From positions 62,001-126,000 of the forward strand of contig NZ_CP099735.1 in NCBI RefSeq assembly GCF_025398175.1: a DNA stretch of 64,000 nt. The letters are read 5' to 3'. Positions within the stretch are counted from its first letter, which is position 1; each line of letters opens with the position of its first letter. Below, one piece after another: positions 33,167 to 42,765 of the stretch. The DNA is from Photobacterium sp. TY1-4 (GTDB lineage: Bacteria > Pseudomonadota > Gammaproteobacteria > Enterobacterales > Vibrionaceae). Position numbers and translations under genes: made by a program. The notes below the pieces were generated by a model, which worked only from the letters and a program-made list of their open reading frames with translations, searched no databases and had not been told where the DNA came from.

Positions 33167-33502
33167 TTATTTCCCGCAGCACTTTTTGTATTTTTGCTGG
33201 CTGCCGCATGAGCAAGGATCATTGCGGTTGGGTGTTTTTTCAAACGTTGTCGTTTTGGGCGTCTTTAAGAGGGCATCCAGCGCTTGAATATTTTCAGGCT
33301 GCTCAGCATTTACTTCAATCGTCGCAAACAAGCCATGCTCATTCAGGCGTGTCTCCAGCTGTTCTTTTCTCTCATTCGTTTGGACGGAAAGCAACAAAGG
33401 GTGCGCTTTTGAGCCAAGTTTCGTTGTGCGCTTGGTGTTGTAACCGAAGCTTTCATGTTTTGGCTTTTTCTCGATTCGACCCTTGAAGAAAAACTTTGAC
33501 AT
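33167..33502 (-). CDS. SEC-C/SWIM metal-binding protein, PBPRA1643 family
   Basis: A 111-residue protein ending in a SEC-C motif, PNRNDPCSCGSQQKYKKCCG, whose cysteines bind zinc. The N-terminal half (KFFFKGRIEKKPKHESFGYN) matches the family named after the Photobacterium profundum protein PBPRA1643. Function unknown; SEC-C tails in other proteins contact SecB or the ribosome. The start is ATG 33502 with AGGT upstream; an in-frame extension to 33520 is less likely. Confidence 0.88.
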   Translation of the reverse strand: MSKFFFKGRIEKKPKHESFGYNTKRTTKLGSKAHPLLLSVQTNERKEQLETRLNEHGLFATIEVNAEQPENIQALDALLKTPKTTTFEKTPNRNDPCSCGSQQKYKKCCGK

Positions 33503-33740
33503 TGAAATTACCTGTAGCATTAGATGTTGAGGGGAGGGTTATACAGTAAAACATGCAACGGATAAATCTCTTTTCGGAGGGGGTTCTTATTTTCAGTGAT
33601 TTCAAGCTGAAGTGAAGGGACGCTCCGGCGGCTTGATGTGGGTCGTCTCGGGTTGCTTGAAAGCGGTTATGTTCAGGTTCGCGCTCAATGAGAGGCTTTT
33701 ATCGGCCGATGAGTTCAGGTGGCAGATGCTGCACTAACCA

Positions 33741-34607
33741 TCAGGGATGAACTTGTTTGGCGAATTGTCCCGGTGTGATCCCCATGGCTTTTTTGAAGTG
33801 GCGATGGAAATGGCTCTGATCGTGAAAGCCGGCTTCCTGCGCCGCATCTGACAGAGCATGTCCCTGGCGGATCAGCCTTTTGGCCAGACGTAACCGCGCC
33901 TGGATTTGGTAACTGTGCGGCGGCAGGCCAAAGGCCTTTTGAAACGCGCGAACCAAATGATAGGGGCTGAAGGAAGCCAGGTTAGCCAGTTCCTGCAAAG
34001 AGACATCGGCACATGGAAAATCATCGAGAAACTCTTTCACCAGATTGACCTGACGTTGGGCTTTGGCGGGGTCATCCGGCAGGCAAGGCCTGCGGCCGTG
34101 TTTGCACATGAGTTTGGTCAGGACACTGTAGAGCAGGGTTTCCCGCAGCAGACGGTTGGTCGAATTTTCAAATGTTTTGAACACCAGCCGGAGTTGGCCG
34201 GCCAACTCCGGGTCATTCACAACCGGGGATGGGAAGTAGGGTGCACCACTGTGAGAAGTGCCCGATGCCAGTTCTCTACTGATCACTTCAAACTGTTCCG
34301 GCAGAGGGTACATGGCCTGATAAGACCAGCCCCCTTCCGTCGCGGAGTGCCCATTATGGATCTCATCCGCATTGACCAGGATGATACTGTGTTGCGGGGC
34401 GACGTGGTTGCCACCGGTACGGTAAAACTTTTGGGCGCCGTTCTCAATCACCCCGACGGTATAGCCTTCGTGGCTGTGGCGGGAAAAATTCTGGCGATGA
34501 TATTGCGCGTTCAATAACTCAATGCCACCCAACTCTTCGGCCACACGATAAGTTGCCTGCTCTCTGGACGGAGGTTGATTGTGTGGAGGAACCCGGGTTG
34601 AGGTCAT
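33741..34607 (-). CDS. AraC-family transcriptional regulator
   Basis: A 288-residue regulator. The N-terminal cupin-like arm (~35-110; SRHSHEGYTVGVIENG) senses a ligand. The C-terminal double helix-turn-helix (~190-285) contains LANLASFSPYHLVRAFQKAFG and AAQEAGFHDQSHFHRHFKK. It would bind DNA near its own gene or an adjacent transporter. The start is ATG 34607 with AGGA ten bases upstream. The nearest possible targets are the small DUF1496 gene upstream (divergent) and the azl pair downstream; neither link is shown by sequence. Confidence 0.9.
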   Translation of the reverse strand: MTSTRVPPHNQPPSREQATYRVAEELGGIELLNAQYHRQNFSRHSHEGYTVGVIENGAQKFYRTGGNHVAPQHSIILVNADEIHNGHSATEGGWSYQAMYPLPEQFEVISRELASGTSHSGAPYFPSPVVNDPELAGQLRLVFKTFENSTNRLLRETLLYSVLTKLMCKHGRRPCLPDDPAKAQRQVNLVKEFLDDFPCADVSLQELANLASFSPYHLVRAFQKAFGLPPHSYQIQARLRLAKRLIRQGHALSDAAQEAGFHDQSHFHRHFKKAMGITPGQFAKQVHP

Positions 34608-34775
34608 GCGCAGCGTTATCCTTGGTCAATATCCTTCCGTGAGTATATCGAAGATTTTTGGAAGGCGTTTGTACAAAATTGCGCATCTCGGTAGCCAGCT
34701 TTCCTGATCCCTGCTATGTATAGCAAATTGCTCGGGGGAATATCCTCCATCACGTTTCGATCAGTGAGAGAACAA

Positions 34776-35078
34776 ATGCGCATGCATGTGCTTGATATCC
34801 AGGTGGGGTGCCTGCTGCTCGGGGTGTTGGCCGGGATGGCGGTTCCTGTTGCGGCCGCGCAACAGACCCATTCAACGGTCATACCGAAAGTAGAAATTCA
34901 GCCCAAAGGCGTCGATCACCGGATTTGCTGGTATGGCGGAAAAGAATACTCTCAGGGCGCGATTCTCATCGTGGGGCAGACGCAGCTCCAATGCCAGCCT
35001 GAGAATCAATTTGAAACCAATGGCCGCTTGTCCTGGCATCCGCTGGTGCAGCCGTCATCGGGGAATCCATCACCGTAA
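34776..35078 (+). CDS. DUF1496 (YnjH-like) exported small protein
   Basis: A 100-residue protein with a signal peptide (GCLLLGVLAGMAVPVAAA, cleavage near residue 28) and a DUF1496 core: RICWYGGKEYSQGAILIVG with CQPEN following. The pattern C-[WY]-Y-x-x-K-x-Y-S-x-G-A is that of E. coli YnjH. Periplasmic, function unknown. The start is ATG 34776 after GAGAGAAC; an in-frame frame from 34716 has no ribosome site. Confidence 0.78.
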   Translation: MRMHVLDIQVGCLLLGVLAGMAVPVAAAQQTHSTVIPKVEIQPKGVDHRICWYGGKEYSQGAILIVGQTQLQCQPENQFETNGRLSWHPLVQPSSGNPSP

Positions 35079-35126
35079 GTGATTGATGATTCAACGTCTA
35101 TCGCGGGCGGTAAACCAAGCGGATAC

Positions 35127-35154
35127 AAAAACGCAGTGCTATGATGCACTGCGT
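35127..35154 (-). terminator. Intrinsic terminator of the 54-residue gene
   Basis: ACGCAGTGC and GCACTGCGT form a 9-bp stem (35131-35154), read on the minus strand into TTTTTG. It lies 41 bp past the stop codon at 35195. Confidence 0.8.
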
Positions 35155-35194
35155 GATTCTCGCGGCGATTGATGGCCGCATAGACAATGGCGAA

Positions 35195-35359
35195 TTAGCG
35201 AACCATACGACCTGAGTTTGGCGCAACCTTCCCGGTGCCCCCCTGATGGTGCTCCGTGCTGACTCCCATTTCCTGCATCAGCAACTCTTTCATTGCCGCA
35301 GACTCGCGTTCATTGGTGGGTTTCCAATTTGCAATCACTTTTGCTCTATGACTCTTCAT
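35195..35359 (-). CDS. Small basic hypothetical protein
   Basis: A 54-residue protein starting MKSHRAKVIANWKPTNERES. It is polar, rich in basic residues and without membrane or signal segments. The ATG 35359 has GGA nine bases upstream, and a proper intrinsic terminator follows the gene, so it is a free-standing transcribed unit. No family recognised. Confidence 0.6.
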   Translation of the reverse strand: MKSHRAKVIANWKPTNERESAAMKELLMQEMGVSTEHHQGGTGKVAPNSGRMVR

Positions 35360-35589
35360 CGGACGATTCCTTTTATTCCATGCCAAACTGACAATTTATG
35401 CTTATGTGAGCATATTGCGTTTTCATTGTCATACAAAGTGAAGGGTTTTACCAGTATAAAAACGCAAGATATCGCATATGCGCATTCACTAATAATAGAT
35501 GCGAATGAGGAACGGGTCACATCAGACCAGTGATATCGGTCAACGAAAAGTCTTACGAGGCAGATGGGCCGAAAATGGCAGGTAGGGAT

Positions 35590-35615
35590 AAAAGGCGGCC
35601 ACCCCGACGGTGGCC
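35590..35615 (-). terminator. Intrinsic terminator of the YfcZ/YiiS-type gene
   Basis: GGCCACC and GGTGGCC (35597-35615) form the stem; on the minus strand it continues GCCTTTTA. Confidence 0.75.
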
Positions 35616-35641
35616 TGAAGTTGCTGTGTTTCGCCAGAAAA

Positions 35642-35941
35642 TTATCGCGCCAGTGAGCGACTTTTCAGTTCAAAAATCAGTTTTTCCGCGCTGCATTCAA
35701 ATCGCAGTCGGGCATGCAGTGACTCGCTGTCGTCTTCAATCGGGCTCACTTCATACAGATAATTTGCGTTCACCTCTGCGGCCAGGGCCAGGTAACGTTG
35801 GAGTTCGGCTTCGAGGATCGCTTTTCCCTGACCTGTAATCTCTACCTCAGCGACATCATCACCTTCTTTGATAATAAAGCCCATTTCAGCGGAAACACCG
35901 CACGCATCGCAGGCTTGGTAGTCCAGTTCTTCGTTTGCCAT
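35642..35941 (-). CDS. YfcZ/YiiS-family (DUF406) protein
   Basis: A 99-residue soluble protein: CDACGVSAEMGFIIKEGDD near the start, followed by an amphipathic helix (ILEAELQRYLALAAEVNANY in part) and a beta-rich end. This is the DUF406 pattern of E. coli YfcZ and YiiS, small proteins of unknown function. GAAGAG precedes ATG 35941. A terminator follows, so it is a single-gene unit. Confidence 0.8.
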   Translation of the reverse strand: MANEELDYQACDACGVSAEMGFIIKEGDDVAEVEITGQGKAILEAELQRYLALAAEVNANYLYEVSPIEDDSESLHARLRFECSAEKLIFELKSRSLAR

Positions 35942-36040
35942 AGTGATCTCTTCATGATCTGTACTGATATACCAGTGAGTGTAATGTGATGTGATCGGGA
36001 TCGCTATGACCTAAAACAAGTTCCGGCTTGCAGGAGGAAG

Positions 36041-36066
36041 AAAAAGACCCGCCGGAGGCGGGTCTG
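36041..36066 (-). terminator. Intrinsic terminator of glpK
   Basis: AGACCCGCC and GGCGGGTCT form a 9-bp stem with a three-base loop; on the minus strand it runs into TTTTTC. It lies 26 bp after the glpK stop. Confidence 0.9.
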
Positions 36067-36091
36067 TCGGAAAAGTTGTCGGGTGATGGGA

Positions 36092-37597
36092 TTAGTGTTC
36101 GATCCAACCGCGAGAGCAGGCGACTGCACGTTTCCAGCCGGAGTAACGGCGCTCACGTTTCTGTTGATCGCCATCCGGGGCAAACAGGCGATCCAGTTTG
36201 GCTTTTTCCTTCACTTCATCCAGATCCTGCCAGAAACCCACAGCCATCCCGGCCAGGTAGGCGGCTCCTAAAGCCGTCACTTCAGTCACGACCGGACGGT
36301 GGACTTCGGTATCCAGCAAATCGGCCTGGAATTGCATCAGGAAGTTGTTGGCAACGGCGCCGCCGTCAACTTTCAAACTGTCGAGGGTAATGCCTGAATC
36401 GGCCTGCATGGCATCCAGTACATCCCGGGCCTGGTACGCAATGCTTTCCAGGGTCGCACGGATAATATGATTCGCGTTCACGCCGCGTGTCAGGCCGACA
36501 ATGGTGCCGCGGGCATAGGCATCCCAGTACGGTGCGCCCAGCCCGGTAAAGGCTGGAACCACATAGACGCCATTGGCCGTCTCTACTTTTTCAGCGAAAT
36601 ACTCGGTATCACGTGCATCATTGATCAGTTTCATTTCATCCCGCAGCCACTGGATTGAGGCGCCGGCCATGAATACGGCGCCTTCCAGGGCGTAGCTGAC
36701 ATCACCATCCGGACCGCAGGCCAGGGTGGTCAGTAGGCCGTTTGATGAGGTCACTTTGTTCGGCCCGGTATTCATCAGCAGGAAACAGCCGGTGCCATAC
36801 GTATTTTTCGCCTGGCCGGAGGCCACACACATCTGGCCGAACAGGGCGGCCTGCTGATCGCCCGCAATGCCGGCAATCGGGATCCGGGTGCCGCCTTTTC
36901 CGCCCAGGTTCGCCATGCCGTAGATCTCGGATGATTTGCGGACCGCAGGCATCATGCTCAGCGGGATATCGAATTCTTTTAACAGCTTCTCATCCCATTC
37001 CAAAGTGTTGATGTTAAACAGCATGGTGCGCGATGCATTGGTGTAATCCGTCACATGAACCTGACCCTGGGTCATTTTCCAGGTCAGCCAGGTGTCAACG
37101 GTTCCAAACAGAAGCTCACCGGCTTCCGCCTTTTCCCGGGCACCTTCCACGTTGTCCAGGATCCATTTCACCTTCGTGCCTGAAAAATACGGGTCCAGCA
37201 CCAATCCGGTGTTTTCTTTGATGTAGGCTTCCAGTCCGCGGGATTTCAGGGTTTCACAAATTTCCGCAGTACGGCGGCACTGCCAGACGATGGCGTTATA
37301 CACTGGTTTACCGGTGTTCTTGTCCCAGACAATCGTTGTTTCGCGCTGGTTGGTGATCCCGATGGCTGCGATTTCATCGGTGCGGATTTCGGCCTTGGCT
37401 AGTGCTTCAGTCAGGGTTGAGCTTTGGGTGGCGTAAATTTCCAGCGGATCGTGTTCTACCCAGCCGGCATTTGGATAAATCTGAGTAAATTCACGTTGAG
37501 CGGTGCTGACGATATTGGCGTCATGGTCGAGAATGACAGCGCGTGAGCTGGTTGTGCCCTGATCCAGCGCGACAATGTATTTTTTCTCGGCGTTCAT
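36092..37597 (-). CDS. glpK: Glycerol kinase
   Basis: A 501-residue FGGY-family kinase. The phosphate motif is [13 protein letters not shown] (~11), the adenosine-binding GTVGNAG-like region is represented by [14 protein letters not shown] (~265), and [20 protein letters not shown] in part (~410) is the FGGY signature. It phosphorylates glycerol to glycerol-3-phosphate in the cytoplasm. Ribosome site GAGGAAG before ATG 37597. Unlike E. coli glpFKX, no aquaporin or fructose bisphosphatase gene is next to it; the gene is monocistronic. Confidence 0.96.
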   Translation of the reverse strand: MNAEKKYIVALDQGTTSSRAVILDHDANIVSTAQREFTQIYPNAGWVEHDPLEIYATQSSTLTEALAKAEIRTDEIAAIGITNQRETTIVWDKNTGKPVYNAIVWQCRRTAEICETLKSRGLEAYIKENTGLVLDPYFSGTKVKWILDNVEGAREKAEAGELLFGTVDTWLTWKMTQGQVHVTDYTNASRTMLFNINTLEWDEKLLKEFDIPLSMMPAVRKSSEIYGMANLGGKGGTRIPIAGIAGDQQAALFGQMCVASGQAKNTYGTGCFLLMNTGPNKVTSSNGLLTTLACGPDGDVSYALEGAVFMAGASIQWLRDEMKLINDARDTEYFAEKVETANGVYVVPAFTGLGAPYWDAYARGTIVGLTRGVNANHIIRATLESIAYQARDVLDAMQADSGITLDSLKVDGGAVANNFLMQFQADLLDTEVHRPVVTEVTALGAAYLAGMAVGFWQDLDEVKEKAKLDRLFAPDGDQQKRERRYSGWKRAVACSRGWIEH

Positions 37598-38161
37598 TAG
37601 CTTTCTTCCTCTTCTTTATAATTTGGCTCTGTTTTGTAAGCTCAACTGACGTTGCTGCTCCGGCTTGCCTTTTCTCGACCTTGTTGTTGACTGTGAGTGC
37701 TGAACAAGCTTCTGGTTAACAATTTCGAAACACAATATAGGTCGGTGCGACTGATAATGTACATAAAACGAAACTAAACTTTTCGTATTTGTGTCCAAAT
37801 TGTGACTTTTATCGCTCCTTCGAGCGTGTTGTGGTGTGTGTTTTCGCAACTTGATGGGAAAGTAAACATAGCTGGCCGGCAAAAATACTGTGGGTTTATA
37901 TGGCCTGAAAGGAGATAAATGCTACTGTTTTCAGGGATAATACCGACATTTCGATGAGTTACGGGAGATTTTATCCGTACTGCAGAGGTGGGGCAATGTG
38001 GTTCTTGGGGTGTTCAGGAAGAAAATGAGCGAGATCGCGTCTTCTTGAGCTGATGGTTCATGCGGGATGTTTTGATAACAGCCGATGAAAGAGAGTACCG
38101 AAAGTACTCTCTTGGGTTCGGTGCATGGCGCGATGCCGGCGCACCTCAGGCTTGCGGTCGA
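37598..38161. other. Intergenic region upstream of glpK
   Basis: About 560 bp. ACGAAA (37768-37773) and TTTCGT (37781-37786) form an interrupted palindrome around 170 bp before glpK, a possible operator for a GlpR-like repressor. AAGAGAGTAC (38089-38098) and GTACTCTCTT (38104-38113) form a stem that could end the minus-strand gene at 38162. No gene was recognised. Confidence 0.5.
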
Positions 38162-38512
38162 TTAGTCCCGGCTGCGATTCTGAACATCGTAGCTATAATT
38201 GACCTTTACGATGGCCTGATAGCTTGGTGTGCCGGATGCGGTGAGGTATTCCTGCACGGCGAGCTGGGTGTCTTCGACGCTAATTGAGCGTGAGCGCAGG
38301 CCATTGTCATAAATTCCCAGTGACTTTTTCAGCTGCTGCGGCGTGGCCGTTTCGATTGTCTTGGCGAGGGCAATACCTTGCTGCGTCACTTGCGCTTCGT
38401 TATCACCGGTTGCCGCGATGAGGTGGCGGGTGTCTTGATAGGACGTCCAGGAAAAAGCGTGTGCGGACAGACTGATCCCCGCGAGTACAACAGCACTAAG
38501 TAGCTTGATCAT
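38162..38512 (-). CDS. Exported hypothetical protein, DUF3316-like
   Basis: A 116-residue protein with a signal peptide (LLSAVVLAGISLSAHA, cleavage near residue 19). The mature part is short and polar (FSWTSYQDTRHLIAATGDNE) and ends in YQAIVKVNYSYDVQNRSRD, similar in length and pattern to DUF3316 proteins of Vibrionaceae. Periplasmic, function unknown. AGGAG stands before ATG 38512. A stem-loop ~50 bp downstream may end transcription. Confidence 0.7.
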   Translation of the reverse strand: MIKLLSAVVLAGISLSAHAFSWTSYQDTRHLIAATGDNEAQVTQQGIALAKTIETATPQQLKKSLGIYDNGLRSRSISVEDTQLAVQEYLTASGTPSYQAIVKVNYSYDVQNRSRD

Positions 38513-38684
38513 GATTCGCTCCTTGGCTTACAACATGGGTAAGCCGGGTTGGTTGATAGAACCTGGGATCAAGACCTTTCTGTTGCCGAAATATTTCAGA
38601 AAAATTTCATTTTTTACTTAAAATAGAGATGGTTAGGTCTATACCAGATGTGGGGGCGCCCAATTGCCCCAGCATCTCAGGGAG

Positions 38685-40607
38685 TTACTCCGACAGGTGC
38701 GGATAGAGTTCGGCAACCTGGGCCCGGATTTGTCGGAACGGATAGGCCTCCAGTTTGGCAAAACCGCTCATTTGCCGCGCTTTCAGTTGCGTATGCAAAG
38801 GGGAGGACATCCCGCTGAGAAAACGGGTGACGGCCGCGGGGGAAGGCTGTTGCGGACACGCACTCAGAAACGGATCGCACCATGCCCGAAGCATGTTGGT
38901 TGAGATCTCCGGCAACACAGCTTCGGCGGGCAGTGTTGCAGGCTCCCCCCGGCACACGGAGCAATGACCGCACTGTTCGGGCGCACGGTGGTCCGCAAAG
39001 TAATGGGCCAGCGAATGGCTGAGGCATTGTTCGCTTTCGAAGAATCCAATCATCTGTTGGATCCGGCCGATTTCGTTGGTTTCTTTATTCCTAAACAGCG
39101 TATACAGGGTCGAGGCTAAAGATGCGCGATCAAACTGCGGATCACAGATCCGGAATACGTCGGTCATCTGTTTGCTTTCCAGGGTAATCCAGCCTTTCTC
39201 GTTGAAATAATCAATCGCGGCTACCACACGCTTGCGATCCGTTTGGGCTTGTTGCCACAGCGCATCAAAATCAACCGTATGCCAGGTTCGTGCTTTTGGA
39301 GAGCAGGCAAAGATCTGGCTGACGAATTGACGCCTTTCTCCCTGGAATTGTTCGATGATGGCCTCCGGCGCCAGGATCGGCTTAAAGCGGTAATCGGCAA
39401 AATAGGTGTACTGCGGCTCGATAATGCCGTGCACTTCCAGGTAAACCAGCAGCGTTTTTAGCGGTAACAAGCGGACATTGCTCTCCCGGGATAGGCGAGA
39501 CAGGATCACTTCCCATTGGCCGCCCGCACTCTGGATTTGACCCAGAACGGCATCAATGGCGGCGAGATCCGGCGTATCCCCATAGACAAAGTTTTCCAGT
39601 ACGTTGAGGCTGGATTTATTCGCCAGCACCGTGCAATGCGATGTCTGGCCGTCACGCCCGGCCCGGCCGATTTCCTGACTGTAGTTTTCAATGGATTTGG
39701 GCAGATCATAGTGGATCACCCGGCGGATATCGGCCTTGTCGATCCCCATGCCAAAGGCGATGGTGGCGATGATGCAGTGGCAGGCGCCTGACATGAAATC
39801 CTGCTGGATCTGCTGGCGGCGCTCGGCATCCATCCCGGCATGATAGGCCCGGGCCTGGAAGCCCTGTTGATTGAGCCACAGGGCTAACTCTTCGGCGGTT
39901 TTCTGCAGCGTTACGTAAACAATTGTCGGCTGGGTTGGCGACAGCTGCGCGAGCAGTGCGGACTGTTTCTGGGATTCGGCAACCGGTGTGATGGTCAAAT
40001 CCAGATTTGGCCGATAGAAGCCGGTGACCACGACATCCTCCTCGGCAATACTGAATTTCTCGCGCATATCTTCGATAACGGCAGGTGTGGCCGTGGCGGT
40101 CAGCAGAAGGACCTGCGGGATCTTCAGCCAGTCACGGTGTTGCGGCAGTTTGAGATAGTCCGGACGGAAGTTATGTCCCCATTCAGAAATACAGTGGGCT
40201 TCGTCAACCACCAGCAGTGAAATCGGAATGGTGGCGATGAACTGGCGAAAACGTTCGTTGTTTAAGCGTTCGACGGAAATCATCAACACCTTGATGCTGC
40301 CGTCCCGGATGGCTTGCATGACTTGTTGGTTTTCTTCCCAGCTTTGAGTGGAATCGATGGTTGCTGCCGGAATATTCTTGCTGCGCAGGAATGCCAGTTG
40401 ATCCTTCATCAGAGCCAGCAGCGGCGAGATGACCAGCGTGAGGTGGGGCAGCTGGACCGCCGGAAGTTGGTAACACAGCGATTTACCGGAGCCGGTCGGA
40501 AAAATGGCACAAGCGGACTGGCCGCTGAGGACCCGGGTGATCACCGCGTCCTGACCGGGACGGAGGCTGTCGAAACCAAAGTAGTGTTGCAGGGTATCTT
40601 GATACAT
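38685..40607 (-). CDS. recQ: RecQ-family DNA helicase lacking HRDC domain
   Basis: A 640-residue superfamily 2 helicase. Motif I is FPTGSGKSLCYQLPA (~40), the DEAH box with the RecQ loop is DEAHCISEWGHNFRPDY (~140), motif V/VI includes IGRAGRDGQ (~330). A zinc-binding cluster (CGHCSVC) lies near residue 540. It unwinds DNA 3' to 5' in repair. No C-terminal HRDC domain is visible, so it is a RecQ paralogue rather than the standard RecQ. The start is ATG 40607 (MYQDTLQHYFGFDSLRPGQ), matching family N-termini; the frame extends to 40763 without a ribosome site. Confidence 0.88.
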   Translation of the reverse strand: MYQDTLQHYFGFDSLRPGQDAVITRVLSGQSACAIFPTGSGKSLCYQLPAVQLPHLTLVISPLLALMKDQLAFLRSKNIPAATIDSTQSWEENQQVMQAIRDGSIKVLMISVERLNNERFRQFIATIPISLLVVDEAHCISEWGHNFRPDYLKLPQHRDWLKIPQVLLLTATATPAVIEDMREKFSIAEEDVVVTGFYRPNLDLTITPVAESQKQSALLAQLSPTQPTIVYVTLQKTAEELALWLNQQGFQARAYHAGMDAERRQQIQQDFMSGACHCIIATIAFGMGIDKADIRRVIHYDLPKSIENYSQEIGRAGRDGQTSHCTVLANKSSLNVLENFVYGDTPDLAAIDAVLGQIQSAGGQWEVILSRLSRESNVRLLPLKTLLVYLEVHGIIEPQYTYFADYRFKPILAPEAIIEQFQGERRQFVSQIFACSPKARTWHTVDFDALWQQAQTDRKRVVAAIDYFNEKGWITLESKQMTDVFRICDPQFDRASLASTLYTLFRNKETNEIGRIQQMIGFFESEQCLSHSLAHYFADHRAPEQCGHCSVCRGEPATLPAEAVLPEISTNMLRAWCDPFLSACPQQPSPAAVTRFLSGMSSPLHTQLKARQMSGFAKLEAYPFRQIRAQVAELYPHLSE

Positions 40608-40787
40608 AACGCGAAATGCCTGGCTCAGAAGGAAGCCCTGATGGTAACGCAGCCGTACATCAGGTGCACGTTGGAGAAGATAAAAATGACGGTTTTCCGA
40701 GGGGCTTTCGGGTTGAATGCTCAGGAATGGAGCCGGTCTTGAAGCAAGGCAACGTGCCGCCACACGGCGTCGTGTGGCGGCTGGGGA

Positions 40788-42356
40788 TTATTTTTCTTCG
40801 AAGCGTGCCGCGAGCCGATGGAAATCGTCGACTTTTTCTTTCAGCATCAGGCTGGTGTGTTCGACCTGGCTGACTTCATCGAGGTTTTGCTGCGAGGCTT
40901 GGGCAATGGCATGGACGTGCTGGCTGGTTTGCGCGGACAAGTGCTCCTGCTCGGATGCCGAGCCGGACACCTGGCCAATCAGCGCGCTGATGGCCTGCAT
41001 GTTTTGTTCAACCTGCTCCAGGCATTCTGCGCCCTTCGCGGCAATATCAACACATTCGTTGGTTTTGTCCCGGTTGCTTTCAATCAGTGACTGCCATTCG
41101 TTGATGGTCAGTAACATTTGCGCAATGCTGGACTGGATTTGCTCCGTCGCACTCTGGGTGCGGGAAGACAGCGCGCGGACTTCATCGGCAACCACCGCAA
41201 AACCGCGGCCATGTTCGCCGGCGCGGGCAGCTTCAATCGCGGCGTTCAACGCCAGCAGATTGGTTTGTTCCGCAATCCCATTAATTTCAGCCATGACGGT
41301 GCTGACCTTGCTGGCTTCGCCGCTCAGCTGATGCGTGGCTTCAGTGGCTTGCTCGGCCTGCGCCGACAGGGCTTGCAGGCTGCCTTGGGTTGACGTGAGC
41401 TGATCCCGGGTTTGATCGCAGTGAAAACGCGTTTCATCGAGTAACCCATTGCTGTCCGAGGCATGGGCAGCGACGGTCCGGGCAGAATCGGCAATACTGC
41501 TCATGGCATCGACGACATGGCGGATGTTGCTGTCCTGAGTGGAAATCGCCTGGTTGACCCGGTGGGCGGAATCACTGAGCTGATCGGCCAAGTCGTGCAA
41601 CGGGACGGCGGAGTCGGTCATTCTGCCCAGCACGGTACGAATCCGGGCAGACGCCATTTTCAGGTGGTAGTCTGCGACAGAAAACTGACCGTCGCCGGAG
41701 AAAATCAGGCGGCTGATACTGTCATACTGCTGGCGGAGCTCTTTCAGGCGCAGCGGGGTTTCAATTAACTCCTGGCGAAACAGCAATCCAAGCACGGCCA
41801 GCGGCGTGAGACTCAGCAGGTTCTGGACGCTGAGCCCATCATCGAGAAAGCCGCTCAGGGCCGGTAAAGCACAGGCGATAGCCAGTGCGCCGTATTTCAC
41901 GCTGCCGGGCAGGGCAAACGCTTGTTTGCGGCCGCGTTGTTCGGCTTTCAGCAGCTGCTGGTAGGCCGTTGTCGCGACCTGAATCCATTGCGACTGTGGC
42001 TTCACACGTACGGATTGGTAGCCGGTGATTTGGCCTTGTTCGTAGATTGGGGTGACGTAAGCATCGACCCAGTAAAAACCACCGCTTTTAGTTCGGTTTT
42101 TCACCACGCCACGCCAAGCTTTGCCTTCGCGCAATCGGGCCCACATATCCGCAAAGGCAGCCTTGGGCATGTCCGGATGGCGGATAATATTGTGGTTCTG
42201 ACCAATCAGCTCTTCTTCACGGTAGCCGGCGACCCGGCAAAATGAAGGATTACAGTAGGTAATAACCCCTTTGAGATTTGTGGTCGAGACCAGCTGCTCT
42301 CCCTCCGGAAAGGTAACTTCTTGAGCAATGTTGGGAATGGTGTGACTTGCGGACAT
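40788..42356 (-). CDS. Aer-like chemoreceptor (PAS domain plus signalling domain)
   Basis: A ~522-residue methyl-accepting chemotaxis protein. An N-terminal PAS domain of Aer type (~15-120) contains [21 protein letters not shown] and [17 protein letters not shown], the FAD-binding aerotaxis pattern. Two short hydrophobic stretches (~165-205) anchor it without a large periplasmic domain. The signalling tip is [19 protein letters not shown] (~375). It probably reports redox or oxygen level to CheA. The start is ATG 42356 after AGG; the frame extends six codons further. Confidence 0.9.
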   Translation of the reverse strand: MSASHTIPNIAQEVTFPEGEQLVSTTNLKGVITYCNPSFCRVAGYREEELIGQNHNIIRHPDMPKAAFADMWARLREGKAWRGVVKNRTKSGGFYWVDAYVTPIYEQGQITGYQSVRVKPQSQWIQVATTAYQQLLKAEQRGRKQAFALPGSVKYGALAIACALPALSGFLDDGLSVQNLLSLTPLAVLGLLFRQELIETPLRLKELRQQYDSISRLIFSGDGQFSVADYHLKMASARIRTVLGRMTDSAVPLHDLADQLSDSAHRVNQAISTQDSNIRHVVDAMSSIADSARTVAAHASDSNGLLDETRFHCDQTRDQLTSTQGSLQALSAQAEQATEATHQLSGEASKVSTVMAEINGIAEQTNLLALNAAIEAARAGEHGRGFAVVADEVRALSSRTQSATEQIQSSIAQMLLTINEWQSLIESNRDKTNECVDIAAKGAECLEQVEQNMQAISALIGQVSGSASEQEHLSAQTSQHVHAIAQASQQNLDEVSQVEHTSLMLKEKVDDFHRLAARFEEK

Positions 42357-42765
42357 TCTGAATGAGCCTGACATTAACGATGTTTGTTATAGGTGTAGTT
42401 GAGCGAAGGTATAAAAGCACAGAGACTGTGGTGTATCAATATATTAATGATAATACATATAATAATGTTAATTGTGACACGAAAAAAATGGCTATTCGAC
42501 ACGGGTGCTGTTTGAAAAATCACCGTGTGGCCACATATTTTATACCTTGTAATAAGGACATTATTACTTTTTGAATTGAGATTCAATTGTATTTGCAAGG
42601 TAACCATTCGCTCAGTTTGCTGCAAAGGCAGGGCTTTGTTTCATTAAAAACAAGAAGATAATCGTATATGTGTCATGTTGTATAGGTTTATTTCTGGCAG
42701 CGATGATACCGAATCGCTAATGTGGTGATTCAGTGTGCAACCTTCATACGCTCGAGGAAATAACA
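42357..42765. other. AT-rich intergenic region between two divergent chemoreceptor genes
   Basis: About 410 bp, markedly AT-rich, holding both divergent promoters. Short frames here have no ribosome sites. No operator or hairpin of note was recognised. Confidence 0.55.
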
